DNA of 64,000 bases from SG8-40 sp963792855 (GCA_963792855.1 CAWBXZ010000009.1:226371-290370), one strand, 5' to 3'; numbered from the stretch's first letter, positions 17,665 to 26,289 are shown. The notes: generated by a model not told the origin, from the sequence alone. Program-made: numbers and translations.

Positions 17665-18243
17665 ATGAAGCACCTGTCAGCCATTATCGCTGCATTGCTT
17701 GCGCTTAGTCTGGTATCGGGTAACCGCGTCGAGGCATCCGACCTGGCTGAGGGCGAAGCGCTGTACGCAACGGAATGCAAGCTCTGTCACGGCAGCCTGA
17801 GTCAGGAAACCGGTTCCCGCTTACCGGTTTCTCCGCCGCAAGGCATCCAGGTCGCAACGCTGCAAACCCTGGACAACGGCACGCCGAATTTCCTTACCGG
17901 CCTGATTCCGGCCATGAACCGGTCAGTCGCACGTCCATTAACGGGTTCACGATCCTTTCCGATGCAATGGTCCGACGCGGCAACCGACAATCGGTTAGCC
18001 TTTGCCCCGCCCTTCGGACCGAATCTGCGCGGCGTCGTCGGACGTCCTGCGGGGACCGTTGAGGGCTTCACGTATTCGAATACGATGTTGAAAACGCTCA
18101 AGGGAATGGAGTGGACCGAAGCGGCCCTGAATGTCTGGATCACCAGCCCGCAAGCCTGGGTGCCGGGTGTGTACATGTACTATAAGCAGGATAATCCGGA
18201 AGTCCGCCGCAAGATTATCCTCTATCTCAAGGCGAATCCCTGA
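17665..18243 (+). CDS. Periplasmic c-type cytochrome
   Basis: About 192 residues. A signal peptide (AIIAALLALSLVSGNRVEA) precedes one heme-c site CKLCH (Cys38, Cys41, His42). A C-terminal PGVYMYYKQDNPEVRRKIILYL resembles the Met-ligand region and last helix of class I cytochromes. An insertion of roughly 60 residues lies between the heme site and the FGPNLRGVVGR segment. AGAGG at 17655-17659 favours ATG 17665 over 17662. A perfect Dnr box controls it, and it faces the divergent heme-copper oxidase operon, so it may carry electrons to that complex, to NirS or to sNOR. No closer assignment is possible by eye. Confidence 0.85.
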   Translation: MKHLSAIIAALLALSLVSGNRVEASDLAEGEALYATECKLCHGSLSQETGSRLPVSPPQGIQVATLQTLDNGTPNFLTGLIPAMNRSVARPLTGSRSFPMQWSDAATDNRLAFAPPFGPNLRGVVGRPAGTVEGFTYSNTMLKTLKGMEWTEAALNVWITSPQAWVPGVYMYYKQDNPEVRRKIILYLKANP

Positions 18244-18354
18244 GCGCGCCGCGGGACACAAGGGCAGGTTCGCGGCATCGTCCGTTCTCCGGCTTGACGT
18301 TCGCCGGCGGCCGGAGACCATGCACCAAAGCCCGAACACCTCAGACGAGTATTC

Positions 18355-18534
18355 ATGGAGACCATCTATTTTCTGATCGCCGGCGTTACCTTGTATTTTG
18401 GTTCAGACTGGATTCTGGACCGGATCGAACGTGCTCGCGGTTCCCGTTTCAAGCATCGTGATGCCATCTACTTTGGCATCATCCTCACACTCGCGATGGT
18501 CAGCTTTTACGTGATCAATCGCATCGGTGATTAA
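18355..18534 (+). CDS. 59-residue two-helix membrane protein
   Basis: Short ORF METIYFLIAGVTLYFGSD...YFGIILTLAMVSFYVINRIGD with two hydrophobic helices joined by a basic loop (DRIERARGSRFKHRDA). Codon use is clean. It follows the cytochrome c by 111 bases in the same direction and converges on the oxidase-like gene 30 bases away. Its size and position suggest a small accessory subunit of a membrane oxidoreductase, but I recognise no named family. The ribosome-binding site (GACGAG) is weak. Confidence 0.65.
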   Translation: METIYFLIAGVTLYFGSDWILDRIERARGSRFKHRDAIYFGIILTLAMVSFYVINRIGD

Positions 18535-18563
18535 CCAAACTGGTGCTTAACCAAACCGTCTCA

Positions 18564-20003
18564 CTATACTGGCGTGTGATTAAACTGGCGGCCGCGCATC
18601 ACGCAGCGCAACACCAACACCAGAAACATCACGCCGCCGATGACGGCAACGAGGCCGCCGAATCCCATCAGACTCATTCCGGCGATCTTGCCGACGGCGT
18701 CGAGCCCTTGCTCGGCGCCTGCGACCTTGCGCTGCACTCCGTAGCCACCCGACCAGACCAGCCCGGCGATATGCAGCATCTGGCCCACCCCGTAGAGCAT
18801 AACCTGCCACCGCGCGGCCGTCGCGTTGACTTGCCGGTATCCCAGCCGCGGCAACAACAGATACGCGACGCCCATAAACGCTAGCGTTACACCGACGATG
18901 CTGCCGTGATAGTGCGCCGGCACCCTGACGTTTGAACCGCTGATGAAGAAACCGATCAATCCGCCAAGTGCAAACAGAATGAGCGACATCGCCAGCGCGC
19001 TACGCAAGACACGTCGGTGCTCGTCCGTCGGTGCTGCGCGCGCCATTGCAAGCACCACCGCCAAGCCAATCGGCACGATACTCAGACCACCACCGAAACG
19101 CATCAACCAGGTCAACATGCGATGATACTCGACGGATTCCACGCCCCAGGCCAGATAGATCACCGGTGTAAAAAACACGGAGACCAGTGCGATACCGAAC
19201 AGCAGCACGGCAACACGTGGCGTAAGCGGTAACGCGGCGTCTGCTTCACTGGCAAGCCACAGCCAGGATGCGAACATCAGCAAGGTCCAGGTGAACTGCA
19301 GTACATGGCCGCCACCCCAGAACAGCAACTCGTAATAGGGCTTCGGGTCCAGACCGGTCGGCACTTTGAGCCATGACCAGAAAAATGCCACCAGTGCGAC
19401 AGCCGCCGATACCGCCGCCGCATTGAGTGCGAACCGCAGCGCGCCCGCGCCATCGAGCGCAACACCAACGCGCGGCACCGCGCGCATCCCGCGCAGTACA
19501 AGTAAACCCATGCCGCTTGCAAGCGTAATCAGCCCCCCCAGAAACAACCCACTGTCGAGCACCGGAATATAGTTACTCATCACCGGCGCCGGCACGCCGA
19601 CAAACGCAGCCAAAGCCATCGCCACTGCGCCGGCCGACGCCAACAACAGTGCCAGCCAGCCGCCAGCAAGCCAGTGTTCGGTAGAGTTGAGACTCCAGAA
19701 GACGCCGCCAAAAGCAGCAAACCAGACCAATACGGAGAGATCGACGTGTACCACCAGCGCGACGCGAAAAAAATCGGCAAACGGAAACACGTCCTGCATG
19801 AAAGGCGTACGCGACGCGACCAGCAGAACCGAAAAGACGCCGGCAACCAGCAGTGACATGACGCCGAGCATCATCCAGCCAAACGCAAGTTGCCGCCGTG
19901 CATCCGGCGGTACTTCGATCCGGTATTCCTGGAATGGCAGCAACCAGCGGGTACGGCCACGCGTCGAAGGCGCGGTGCTGGCAAGCTCTGGCACGTCTTT
20001 CAT
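18564..20003 (-). CDS. Divergent heme-copper oxidase subunit I-like protein with altered active site
   Basis: 479 residues and about twelve membrane helices. Heme-ligand histidines of the superfamily are present: His86 in helix II (RVALVVHVDLSVLVWF) and His364/His366 in VPAHYHGSIVGVTLAF. In helix VI, WGGGHVLQF gives one CuB-type His (His233), but the residue four places on is Phe, not the cross-linked Tyr of oxygen reductases. The usual His-His pair of helix VII is replaced by VEYHRM (Glu292-Tyr293-His294). It is therefore unlikely to be an ordinary oxidase; NO reduction or another reaction is possible. Start 20003 has GGGGGAGG upstream and overlaps the preceding stop (ATGA). Last gene of a four-gene operon. 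Confidence 0.8.
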   Translation of the reverse strand: MKDVPELASTAPSTRGRTRWLLPFQEYRIEVPPDARRQLAFGWMMLGVMSLLVAGVFSVLLVASRTPFMQDVFPFADFFRVALVVHVDLSVLVWFAAFGGVFWSLNSTEHWLAGGWLALLLASAGAVAMALAAFVGVPAPVMSNYIPVLDSGLFLGGLITLASGMGLLVLRGMRAVPRVGVALDGAGALRFALNAAAVSAAVALVAFFWSWLKVPTGLDPKPYYELLFWGGGHVLQFTWTLLMFASWLWLASEADAALPLTPRVAVLLFGIALVSVFFTPVIYLAWGVESVEYHRMLTWLMRFGGGLSIVPIGLAVVLAMARAAPTDEHRRVLRSALAMSLILFALGGLIGFFISGSNVRVPAHYHGSIVGVTLAFMGVAYLLLPRLGYRQVNATAARWQVMLYGVGQMLHIAGLVWSGGYGVQRKVAGAEQGLDAVGKIAGMSLMGFGGLVAVIGGVMFLVLVLRCVMRGRQFNHTPV

Positions 20004-21598
20004 CGCCCCTCCCCCTGCGCACATTCGGTTTCAGCATCGGCAGGATTAATGCCTCGTTGCTTGTCCTTAAGACGCGACACGACTGCACCCACCCGCGACA
20101 GCTGCTCGCGGCCTGCCGCCACGACGTGCAACCGGTCGCGCGGCACCGAGCGCCGCAGCTTCGGCTCCCTCTGGCCGCGGATGCGTTGTAACGTCCATTG
20201 CGCGCCAAGACGAAAAGCGCAGTCGCCTTCTTCGCACACGACCACGACCACGTCATGTGCGCCGCGGCGAAGCGCGTAGTCGATGAAAGCCGGGGGCAGC
20301 ATACCGCTGCACGGAAGACTGAACACCCCCACCCCAGGCCGGCCCAGCGACGTCACATTGGCACCACAATCACAACCGAACACAATCATACGCGACCATT
20401 CGGGCATTGCTGCGAGATCGGCGCGTAACTTCGATCTCATCTCACGCAGTGGCAGGTTCGGCATTTCAATGCCGCTAGCGAGAGCGGCAGTCGATCGGAA
20501 CGGCGTCGCAGACGGGCAAGCGCCGACACAGATCCCGCATGAGGCACAGCGGTCCGGATCCACCAATGCCTGCAGCTGATGTCGTCCGGCAAGCGAATGG
20601 CCGACGAGAGAAATGGCCGCATACGGACAATCCGCAACGCACAGCCCGCAACCATTGCAATTGTCCGCATCGACCAGCGCCGCCGGGGTCCGCGGCGCAC
20701 GTCCCAGCAGAGGCAGCAACATCAGCACTACCGTGGTACCGGCGGCAAGCCACCACAGCACGCGTGCCGATGTGGCATACATCAGTGGATGCCAGAACAT
20801 GTAGAACCAGTCAATGCCGACGTGCCCTGGCGCCAGTGCCAGGTCGGCCGGCGCCGCACTGACGGCTGGCTTGAGTATCGAGAGAACAAGCAGCGCCGCA
20901 GAAATCCATGCCACGAGACGACGCGCAGGCAGAACGGCGGCCTGGCTGACGCGCTGTATGTGCACCCACATTCCGAGCAACAGCAGCAACGGCGTACCAA
21001 TGTGCAGAAACACGAGCAGCGAAAAAAACCGATCGCTCACTGCTTCGGGCGTGACAAAATTGCGCGCAAGCGGTTCACCGAAAATGCCAAGCGCATCGAG
21101 CCATTCGGCGGTAGCGATCACGGAGAACTGCGCCGTGCCGTCCCAAACCAGCCAGTAGCCGCCAAGACCGGCTGCCCACATGAGCCAGATCAGCGGCACT
21201 CCGGTTAGCCAGGAAAACACTCGAAACGCGCTGAAACGGCGGTAGAGCATCTCCTTGAACAGATGCGCAAGCACCACCAAGACGAATGCAGCAGATGCAT
21301 ACCGGTGCAGACTGCGCATTACGCCGCCTAGATACCACTGTTCTCGGGTCAGATACTCGACACTCTCCCAGGCGCCACGAACGCTGGTATCAAATATTGC
21401 GTACAGATAGATGCCGGTGACCGTAATGATCCAGAAAAAAAAGAAACCGAGTGCACCAAGTTGACGGAATGGATTTGCCTGCGCACCGGTCACATGGTCG
21501 AGCACGCTCTCCACCGCGTGCCAGACTTTGGACATGTGCGGTGCCGAGCCATCTTGTCCGGCTCGCCGTGTTGCGGCCTCGCCGCCCAGATCAGCCAC
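20000..21598 (-). CDS. Cytochrome b / 2x[4Fe-4S] / MvhD-type iron-sulfur fusion protein
   Basis: About 532 residues with three parts. Residues 30-290 are a bc-type cytochrome b N-domain with two H-x13-H pairs (LHRYASAAFVLVVLAH; LHIGTPLLLLLGMWVH). Around 305-350 is a dicluster ferredoxin domain with CNGCGLCVADC and CASCGICVGAC. From about 400 is a domain like the MvhD/FlpD [2Fe-2S] subunit (VFGCDCGANV, LPCSGMLPP, CEEGDCAFRLG), known from hydrogenase-heterodisulfide reductase complexes. It probably moves electrons between quinol or cytochrome b hemes and soluble iron-sulfur centres. Its cytochrome b part is a paralogue of the one at 22101-24008. The GTG start two bases after the upstream stop is assumed; ATG 21535 is possible. 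Confidence 0.85.
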   Translation of the reverse strand: MADLGGEAATRRAGQDGSAPHMSKVWHAVESVLDHVTGAQANPFRQLGALGFFFFWIITVTGIYLYAIFDTSVRGAWESVEYLTREQWYLGGVMRSLHRYASAAFVLVVLAHLFKEMLYRRFSAFRVFSWLTGVPLIWLMWAAGLGGYWLVWDGTAQFSVIATAEWLDALGIFGEPLARNFVTPEAVSDRFFSLLVFLHIGTPLLLLLGMWVHIQRVSQAAVLPARRLVAWISAALLVLSILKPAVSAAPADLALAPGHVGIDWFYMFWHPLMYATSARVLWWLAAGTTVVLMLLPLLGRAPRTPAALVDADNCNGCGLCVADCPYAAISLVGHSLAGRHQLQALVDPDRCASCGICVGACPSATPFRSTAALASGIEMPNLPLREMRSKLRADLAAMPEWSRMIVFGCDCGANVTSLGRPGVGVFSLPCSGMLPPAFIDYALRRGAHDVVVVVCEEGDCAFRLGAQWTLQRIRGQREPKLRRSVPRDRLHVVAAGREQLSRVGAVVSRLKDKQRGINPADAETECAQGEGR

Positions 21599-21600
21599 GA

Positions 21601-22104
21601 TCAGTGCCTGAATTGCAGCCCGCCCGCCTGCATATCCATATCAACAAGCAGTATTTGCGCTGGTGCAAGATCGATGGTCTCGGCTCGCTCGAAGTTGAAC
21701 TCCCCGCTGGCATTGTCGGATAGCCGAACCTTGATCTCATGCCTGCCAGTAGTGACCGGAAAACGTCGATAAATCGATGTTGCCCCGTCACGCGATAACC
21801 CTGATGGCTGCAACACGTCGCGATAACGGGGCTCACCATCAATGTCGAGTTCGATCTTCACCGGCGCACGCTGGCGCGGACACTCCTCTCGAGCACGCAT
21901 GTTCGGTGGCAATTTCGCCAGTTCCTCATCGCTGCGGCGCCGGCAGGCGCCGATGCGCTGTGCGGTGTGCGTAAAACTCACTTTCACCAGCGCCTGGTCC
22001 TCTGGCATATGCGTGTAGCGGGGCGATGTCGAAAAGTAGCCAATTGCCAAGGCGAACAACCCGTAGAGCACCAACTGCCCCGCTGCCCGCGCCCAGGCGT
22101 TCAC
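21601..22104 (-). CDS. Membrane-anchored protein of unknown function in the cytochrome b operon
   Basis: 167 residues: one N-terminal membrane anchor (QLVLYGLFALAIGYFS) followed by a soluble, probably periplasmic, beta-rich domain. It carries two cysteines (GACRRRS, REECPRQ) and a closing segment FERAETIDLAPAQILLVDMD. It overlaps the upstream fusion gene by four bases and ends two bases before the next, so it is almost certainly made with the complex. No family recognised; it may be an assembly factor or a structural subunit. Confidence 0.7.
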   Translation of the reverse strand: MNAWARAAGQLVLYGLFALAIGYFSTSPRYTHMPEDQALVKVSFTHTAQRIGACRRRSDEELAKLPPNMRAREECPRQRAPVKIELDIDGEPRYRDVLQPSGLSRDGATSIYRRFPVTTGRHEIKVRLSDNASGEFNFERAETIDLAPAQILLVDMDMQAGGLQFRH

Positions 22105-24008
22105 GACGTGCCCCCGGTGACGTCACGGGCCGAAAACGAAAACGCATCCGAGAAGCAGGCATCCTCGGAAAGGCCGTGTGCCAGGAATTCGGGCCGCACG
22201 GATTGCACCATGTGCACCGACCCACAGGTGTAGAGTTCGTAGCCTCCCAGAGATGGGAAATCCTCCAGAATGGCTTCATGCACCAGTCCGGTACGGCCGT
22301 CCCAGTCGTCTTCGGGCTGGGGCTCGGAAATCACCGGAACGAAACTGAAGCTGGCATGCTCACGATCCCAGCGCCGGGCAAGATCCGCCATGTAGAGGTC
22401 CTCCGGCCGCCGCACCCCCCAGTACAAGACCATCGGGCGCCTCACGCCCACCGCAAACGCGTGCTCCAGCATGCTCTTCACGGGCGCGAACCCGGTGGCA
22501 CCAGCAACGAATATGATCGGCCGCGTGCTTTCTTCGTCGAGCGCGAACTTCCCCACCGGGCCCTCGAACCGAACCAAATCGCCAACTTTCATGTTTTCGA
22601 ATACATGCGTGGTGAATCTTCCTCCGGGAATTCGCCGCACATGCAGTTCAATCAGCTCCGACTTTCCGGATGCGGTTGCGAAAGAGAAACTGCGTTTTTC
22701 CCCATCTTCAAGGAGGATGTTGATGTACTGACCGGCTCGAAAGGAAAGTTGCTCGCCGCCTTCCAGAGCAAGCCACAGCAGCATGACCTCAGGCGCAACG
22801 CGCTCCATACGCTTGACGCGCGCTTCCCATACGCGTGCCGCCACCGGAGATACCCCCGACAGTTCGATATCGACGTCGGACAACGGCGTCGCGCAGCACA
22901 ATAACGTCATGCCACGCTCGCGTTCAACATCAGCCAAAACCGACTTCTGGTAGGCGCCGTGATCGACCTGTCCCTGAACAATCGTCGCCTTGCAAATGCC
23001 GCAACCGCCGTTACGGCAGTCGTAGGGCAACGCCATATTCTGCCGCAAGCCTGCTTCAAGAAGCGTCTCACCGCGACGAACGGTCACCGCCAGGTTTCCC
23101 GGCCTGAAGCTTGCGTGGAAGACTGCGCCGGCGCCACTGCGCCGACGCGGCGGCAGCCAGGGGACCGCCACCAGCAGCAAGGTGACACCGCCTGCAATTG
23201 CCCAGACCGCGCCGGGAGACCACGAATAGATGAGCGGGTACAGCGGCAGATAGAACCAGTCAAACGCAAGCGCCGCCGGAACGACGCCAAGATCGGCCGG
23301 CCCTTGACTCACCGCGGGTTTCAATACGGACAACACCACCAGTGCCATCGCAAGTGGCAGCATAATGCGGCGAGGCGGATTGATCTGCGCGCGCGGCACC
23401 CGCTGTGTATGGATCCAGGCAAGAATCAGAACGCCCAGCGGTATGCCAATATGCAGAAAGGCCAACAGGGAAAACAGCCGGTCATTGACGCTACCCCTGA
23501 AAGTGAAGTTGCTGGACGCCGCACCCGCGAAAAACGGAAACCAGTCCAGCCATTCGGCAGTCGCGGTTGCAACGAACTGGCCAAGACTATCCCACGGCAA
23601 CATGTAACCGTTGATTCCCGACGCGTATACGAGCCATAGCAGCGCGATACCGGACATCCATGAGAACCAGCGAAAATCGCGATACCGGCCGAATACGAAA
23701 TAGCGCGCCATGTGCAACAGCATTACCAGCACCATGCCGTCAGACGCGTAACGGTGCAAGCTACGCAGCAAACCACCTGCGTACCATTGATCGTGGCTCA
23801 GGTACTCGACTGACTTATACGCTTGCTCGACACCGGTATCGAAAAACGCGTACAGATAAAGCCCGCTGGCGATAACGATCCAGAACAGAAAAAACGCGAT
23901 CGCGCCAAGGTGGTAGAAAGGATTGAGCGCCTGGCCGAAAAACGCGTTAAATCCGCCCTCCACCAGGAGAAAGACACGCTGGCCCGCAATCTGAACCAGA
24001 CGAATCAT
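22101..24008 (-). CDS. Cytochrome b / [2Fe-2S] ferredoxin / FAD-NAD(P)H reductase fusion protein
   Basis: 635 residues. Residues 1-290 are a bc-type cytochrome b N-domain with two H-x13-H pairs (LHRYASDGMVLVMLLH; LHIGIPLGVLILAWIH). Around 325-380 is a plant-type ferredoxin (YDCRNGGCGIC and a later CC). From about 395 is a ferredoxin-reductase module with an FAD motif (KRSFSFATAS), a nucleotide motif (GATGFAPVKSM) and the C-terminal YTCGSV. The layout suggests NAD(P)H-to-heme b electron transfer, or the reverse driven by quinol. The reductase half resembles phenol hydroxylase/Na-NQR F-type modules. It is first in its operon, with a Dnr box and a -10 about 150 bases upstream. This domain combination is not one I can name. 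Confidence 0.87.
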   Translation of the reverse strand: MIRLVQIAGQRVFLLVEGGFNAFFGQALNPFYHLGAIAFFLFWIVIASGLYLYAFFDTGVEQAYKSVEYLSHDQWYAGGLLRSLHRYASDGMVLVMLLHMARYFVFGRYRDFRWFSWMSGIALLWLVYASGINGYMLPWDSLGQFVATATAEWLDWFPFFAGAASSNFTFRGSVNDRLFSLLAFLHIGIPLGVLILAWIHTQRVPRAQINPPRRIMLPLAMALVVLSVLKPAVSQGPADLGVVPAALAFDWFYLPLYPLIYSWSPGAVWAIAGGVTLLLVAVPWLPPRRRSGAGAVFHASFRPGNLAVTVRRGETLLEAGLRQNMALPYDCRNGGCGICKATIVQGQVDHGAYQKSVLADVERERGMTLLCCATPLSDVDIELSGVSPVAARVWEARVKRMERVAPEVMLLWLALEGGEQLSFRAGQYINILLEDGEKRSFSFATASGKSELIELHVRRIPGGRFTTHVFENMKVGDLVRFEGPVGKFALDEESTRPIIFVAGATGFAPVKSMLEHAFAVGVRRPMVLYWGVRRPEDLYMADLARRWDREHASFSFVPVISEPQPEDDWDGRTGLVHEAILEDFPSLGGYELYTCGSVHMVQSVRPEFLAHGLSEDACFSDAFSFSARDVTGGTS

Positions 24009-24416
24009 GCCGTTTTGCTCGTGACTCGTGGTAGAAAATAGGACATGGTTTGAGTCATTGCGACGTCGCTGCCTGGCTTTGGACTGCGGCCGCTTGTATC
24101 GCTGTTGGTGGAAACACTATCCGAGCCGGGACACGCACGGCTACGCTCGTTCATAACGCACCAATCTACCGGCGTACAGCGACGAGGAAATTGATCCGCA
24201 TCAAGCACGACGGGCCACTCCCGGCAGCAGTGAGAAAGCGCCTGAGAGCGCAGGCGCATGGCGGGCACTGGCAGGAGTAGCAGGGGAATGAAACAATTTG
24301 CGTGGGCCGTCAAACGAGTGACGACTATATTCCGACCAATGCCGGAACAAGCAACTTCTTTCGGGCGGTTCTGCCGTCTCCTCGATTCATCACCGATGCC
24401 TGTCGCGAATACATGA
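24009..24416. other. Gene-free promoter region of the chimeric cytochrome b operon
   Basis: 408 bases without a supportable gene. It contains the perfect Dnr/FNR-type box at 24191-24204. The predicted leader of the cytochrome b operon (about 24156 to 24009) is roughly 148 bases long and GC-rich. The remainder toward the sco gene shows nothing identifiable. Confidence 0.6.
24191..24204 (-). promoter_or_regulatory. Perfect Dnr/FNR-type box for the chimeric cytochrome b operon
   Basis: TTGAT-CCGC-ATCAA is a perfect consensus. On the minus strand, TAGATT (24168 to 24163) lies exactly at the -10 position for a box centred at -41.5, giving a start near 24156. No gene starts on the plus side, so it serves the operon reading from 24008. 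Confidence 0.8.
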
Positions 24417-25220
24417 CTAACGGCGCCTTGCGTTCTTGCGCCATTCGCCGGCAAACATGAATCCCACTGCGGCAAGTATCGTAGCGCCGATAATAATCTC
24501 CACGAAGAGTGAATAGTCAAGTCGATAGCTTCCGCTGGCGCTATCGTAGACCGTGCAAAACAGTCGAACCTTCTCGATGAACGAACGCCAGTCATTCGAC
24601 TGCGCCTGCTGCCCGGTGACCAGTTCCTTGAGCGGGCCGACCAGCAGTGGTACGTCGATCTGCTCGCCGTAGACCTGTCGATAGACACGCCCCTGTGCGT
24701 CGATCACGCTCACCTGCGCAATGTGGTCGAATCCTTTCGGTGTTTCATACCAGCTAAAGCCAAGTGCGCGGGTCATGTCAGTAATGGTAGGCCCGTCACT
24801 GGCCGCGAAATGCCATCGGGCGTCCGAAATACCGTGCCGGTTTGCAAACGCCGCCATTGCCTGCGGCGTGTCGAATGGCAGGTTGAATCCCACCGTAACT
24901 ACGGAAAAGGCATCTTCCCCGAGCGCATCGCGTGCTGCTCGAACACCTCGCTCCAGATACTTGACGGACACCGGGCAGGCCTGCGAGCAACTGGTGTAGA
25001 TAAACTGCACCAGCAAAGGTTTGCCGCGAAACTGCGCAATGCGCAGCGCCCGACCGTCGCTTCCGGTAAGTTGGTAGTCTGGCAACCTCGAACCCACCGC
25101 AGTCTGACTGAACGCCAGCGCGCTTTCCACATCCGGCGCTTGCGACGGCGCCGCAACCGAATTACTCGCAAGTAACAGTCCGATGAGGACCTGCAATACC
25201 CCGATAAACCCGCGAATCAT
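24417..25220 (-). CDS. senC: SCO1/SenC copper-chaperone-like protein
   Basis: 267 residues. After a signal/anchor (residues 1-24) is a thioredoxin-like SCO domain with YTSCSQACPVSVKYLERG (Cys78, Cys82) and a later GFDHIAQVSVID His, the three copper ligands of SCO proteins. A second hydrophobic segment lies near the C-terminus (IIIGATILAAVGFMFAG). SCO proteins deliver copper to the CuA site of oxidase subunit II. It is in the same orientation as the heme O synthase and the CuA-containing NO reductase genes, matching the norSY-senC arrangement known from ammonia oxidisers. Confidence 0.9.
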   Translation of the reverse strand: MIRGFIGVLQVLIGLLLASNSVAAPSQAPDVESALAFSQTAVGSRLPDYQLTGSDGRALRIAQFRGKPLLVQFIYTSCSQACPVSVKYLERGVRAARDALGEDAFSVVTVGFNLPFDTPQAMAAFANRHGISDARWHFAASDGPTITDMTRALGFSWYETPKGFDHIAQVSVIDAQGRVYRQVYGEQIDVPLLVGPLKELVTGQQAQSNDWRSFIEKVRLFCTVYDSASGSYRLDYSLFVEIIIGATILAAVGFMFAGEWRKNARRR

Positions 25221-25390
25221 CCGTTCGGCCGCTCAGGCGCGATCGCGCCGCTTGGCACGCAATCCGGACTTGCATGTCGCAGCATCACTTACCGAAGTTG
25301 CGCCGCGCCCATCTACGAAGAAGCGCCTCGCCACGTCCGCGTGACCGTGTCTTCTCAGAAGCGCCGTGTCGATGAAGCCATTCTCCGCCG

Positions 25391-26242
25391 TCACCGAAAT
25401 GCGCCTTCAACCATGATCGCCGACAAAAGCAGAGATAGCTGTACCAATGAAGCGAAAAATGCGCGCATCGCTTCGCGCCGCTGCGGGAAGCGCACCAACA
25501 CCCAATTTTTCCAGAGCAACCATCCGCCGCCAGCGACTGCAGCAATCAGATACAACCAACCGGCTCCAAAGAATACTGGAAGTAACGAAACGGACACCAG
25601 AACTATGGTGTTGCCCAGAATCACCCGCGCAGCCCGGCGATTGCCGATAACCGCAGGGAGCATCGGCACGCCTGCAGCGACATAATCTTCACGATAAGCG
25701 ATGGCCAGGCTCCAGAAATGCGTTGGTGTCCACAGGAACAGAACCAGTGCCAACAGCAATGGCTGCGGTTGCAGGGCTGCATCGACAGCCGAGGCCCCCG
25801 CCAGTACGGCGAAACTCCCGGCCAATCCGCCAATCACAATGTTGATCCAGGTGCGCCGCTTGAGCCAGACGGAATAGACGACGGCGTAGAAGAATGCACC
25901 AAGAAACACATACAGTGCGGTCACCATATTGATCGCGTAGGCAGCCGAGGCTACAGCACCCGCCATCAGCGTCATGATCAACCACATCCAACGGGTGTCG
26001 TGTGCCAGAGCGCCAGTGACGAAGGGGCGCGCCCGCGTACGCGCCATGCGGCGATCGATATCCCAATCCACGAACTGATTGAATGCGCCGGCCGAGGCCG
26101 CCGCGATCATCACCGACAGACCCAGAACGAGAACCTGCCACGCCGGAAGCGCTACGCCTTCCGACATTGAAACCGCCGCAAGCGCGGTCCACGTGATAAC
26201 GATACCGATCCTGAGCTTGAACAGGCCGAAAACCGCTTTCAT
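25391..26242 (-). CDS. ctaB: Heme O synthase (protoheme IX farnesyltransferase)
   Basis: 283 residues, polytopic UbiA-family prenyltransferase with NQFVDWDIDRRMARTRARP, the conserved N-x3-D-x3-D signature of COX10/CyoE, and YTxx-like loops (TPTHFWSLAIAYREDY). It adds a farnesyl group to heme b to form heme o. ATG 26242 has GGGGAG upstream. It sits between the sNOR subunit I gene and senC. With heme A synthase just across the divergent promoter, the terminal enzyme encoded here may use an O- or A-type heme. Spacing to norS is 47 bases. Confidence 0.92.
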   Translation of the reverse strand: MKAVFGLFKLRIGIVITWTALAAVSMSEGVALPAWQVLVLGLSVMIAAASAGAFNQFVDWDIDRRMARTRARPFVTGALAHDTRWMWLIMTLMAGAVASAAYAINMVTALYVFLGAFFYAVVYSVWLKRRTWINIVIGGLAGSFAVLAGASAVDAALQPQPLLLALVLFLWTPTHFWSLAIAYREDYVAAGVPMLPAVIGNRRAARVILGNTIVLVSVSLLPVFFGAGWLYLIAAVAGGGWLLWKNWVLVRFPQRREAMRAFFASLVQLSLLLSAIMVEGAFR

Positions 26243-26289
26243 CACGCTCCCCTCTCTCCGGCTGTCAAGCCGGCGACACTAGGATCTGT

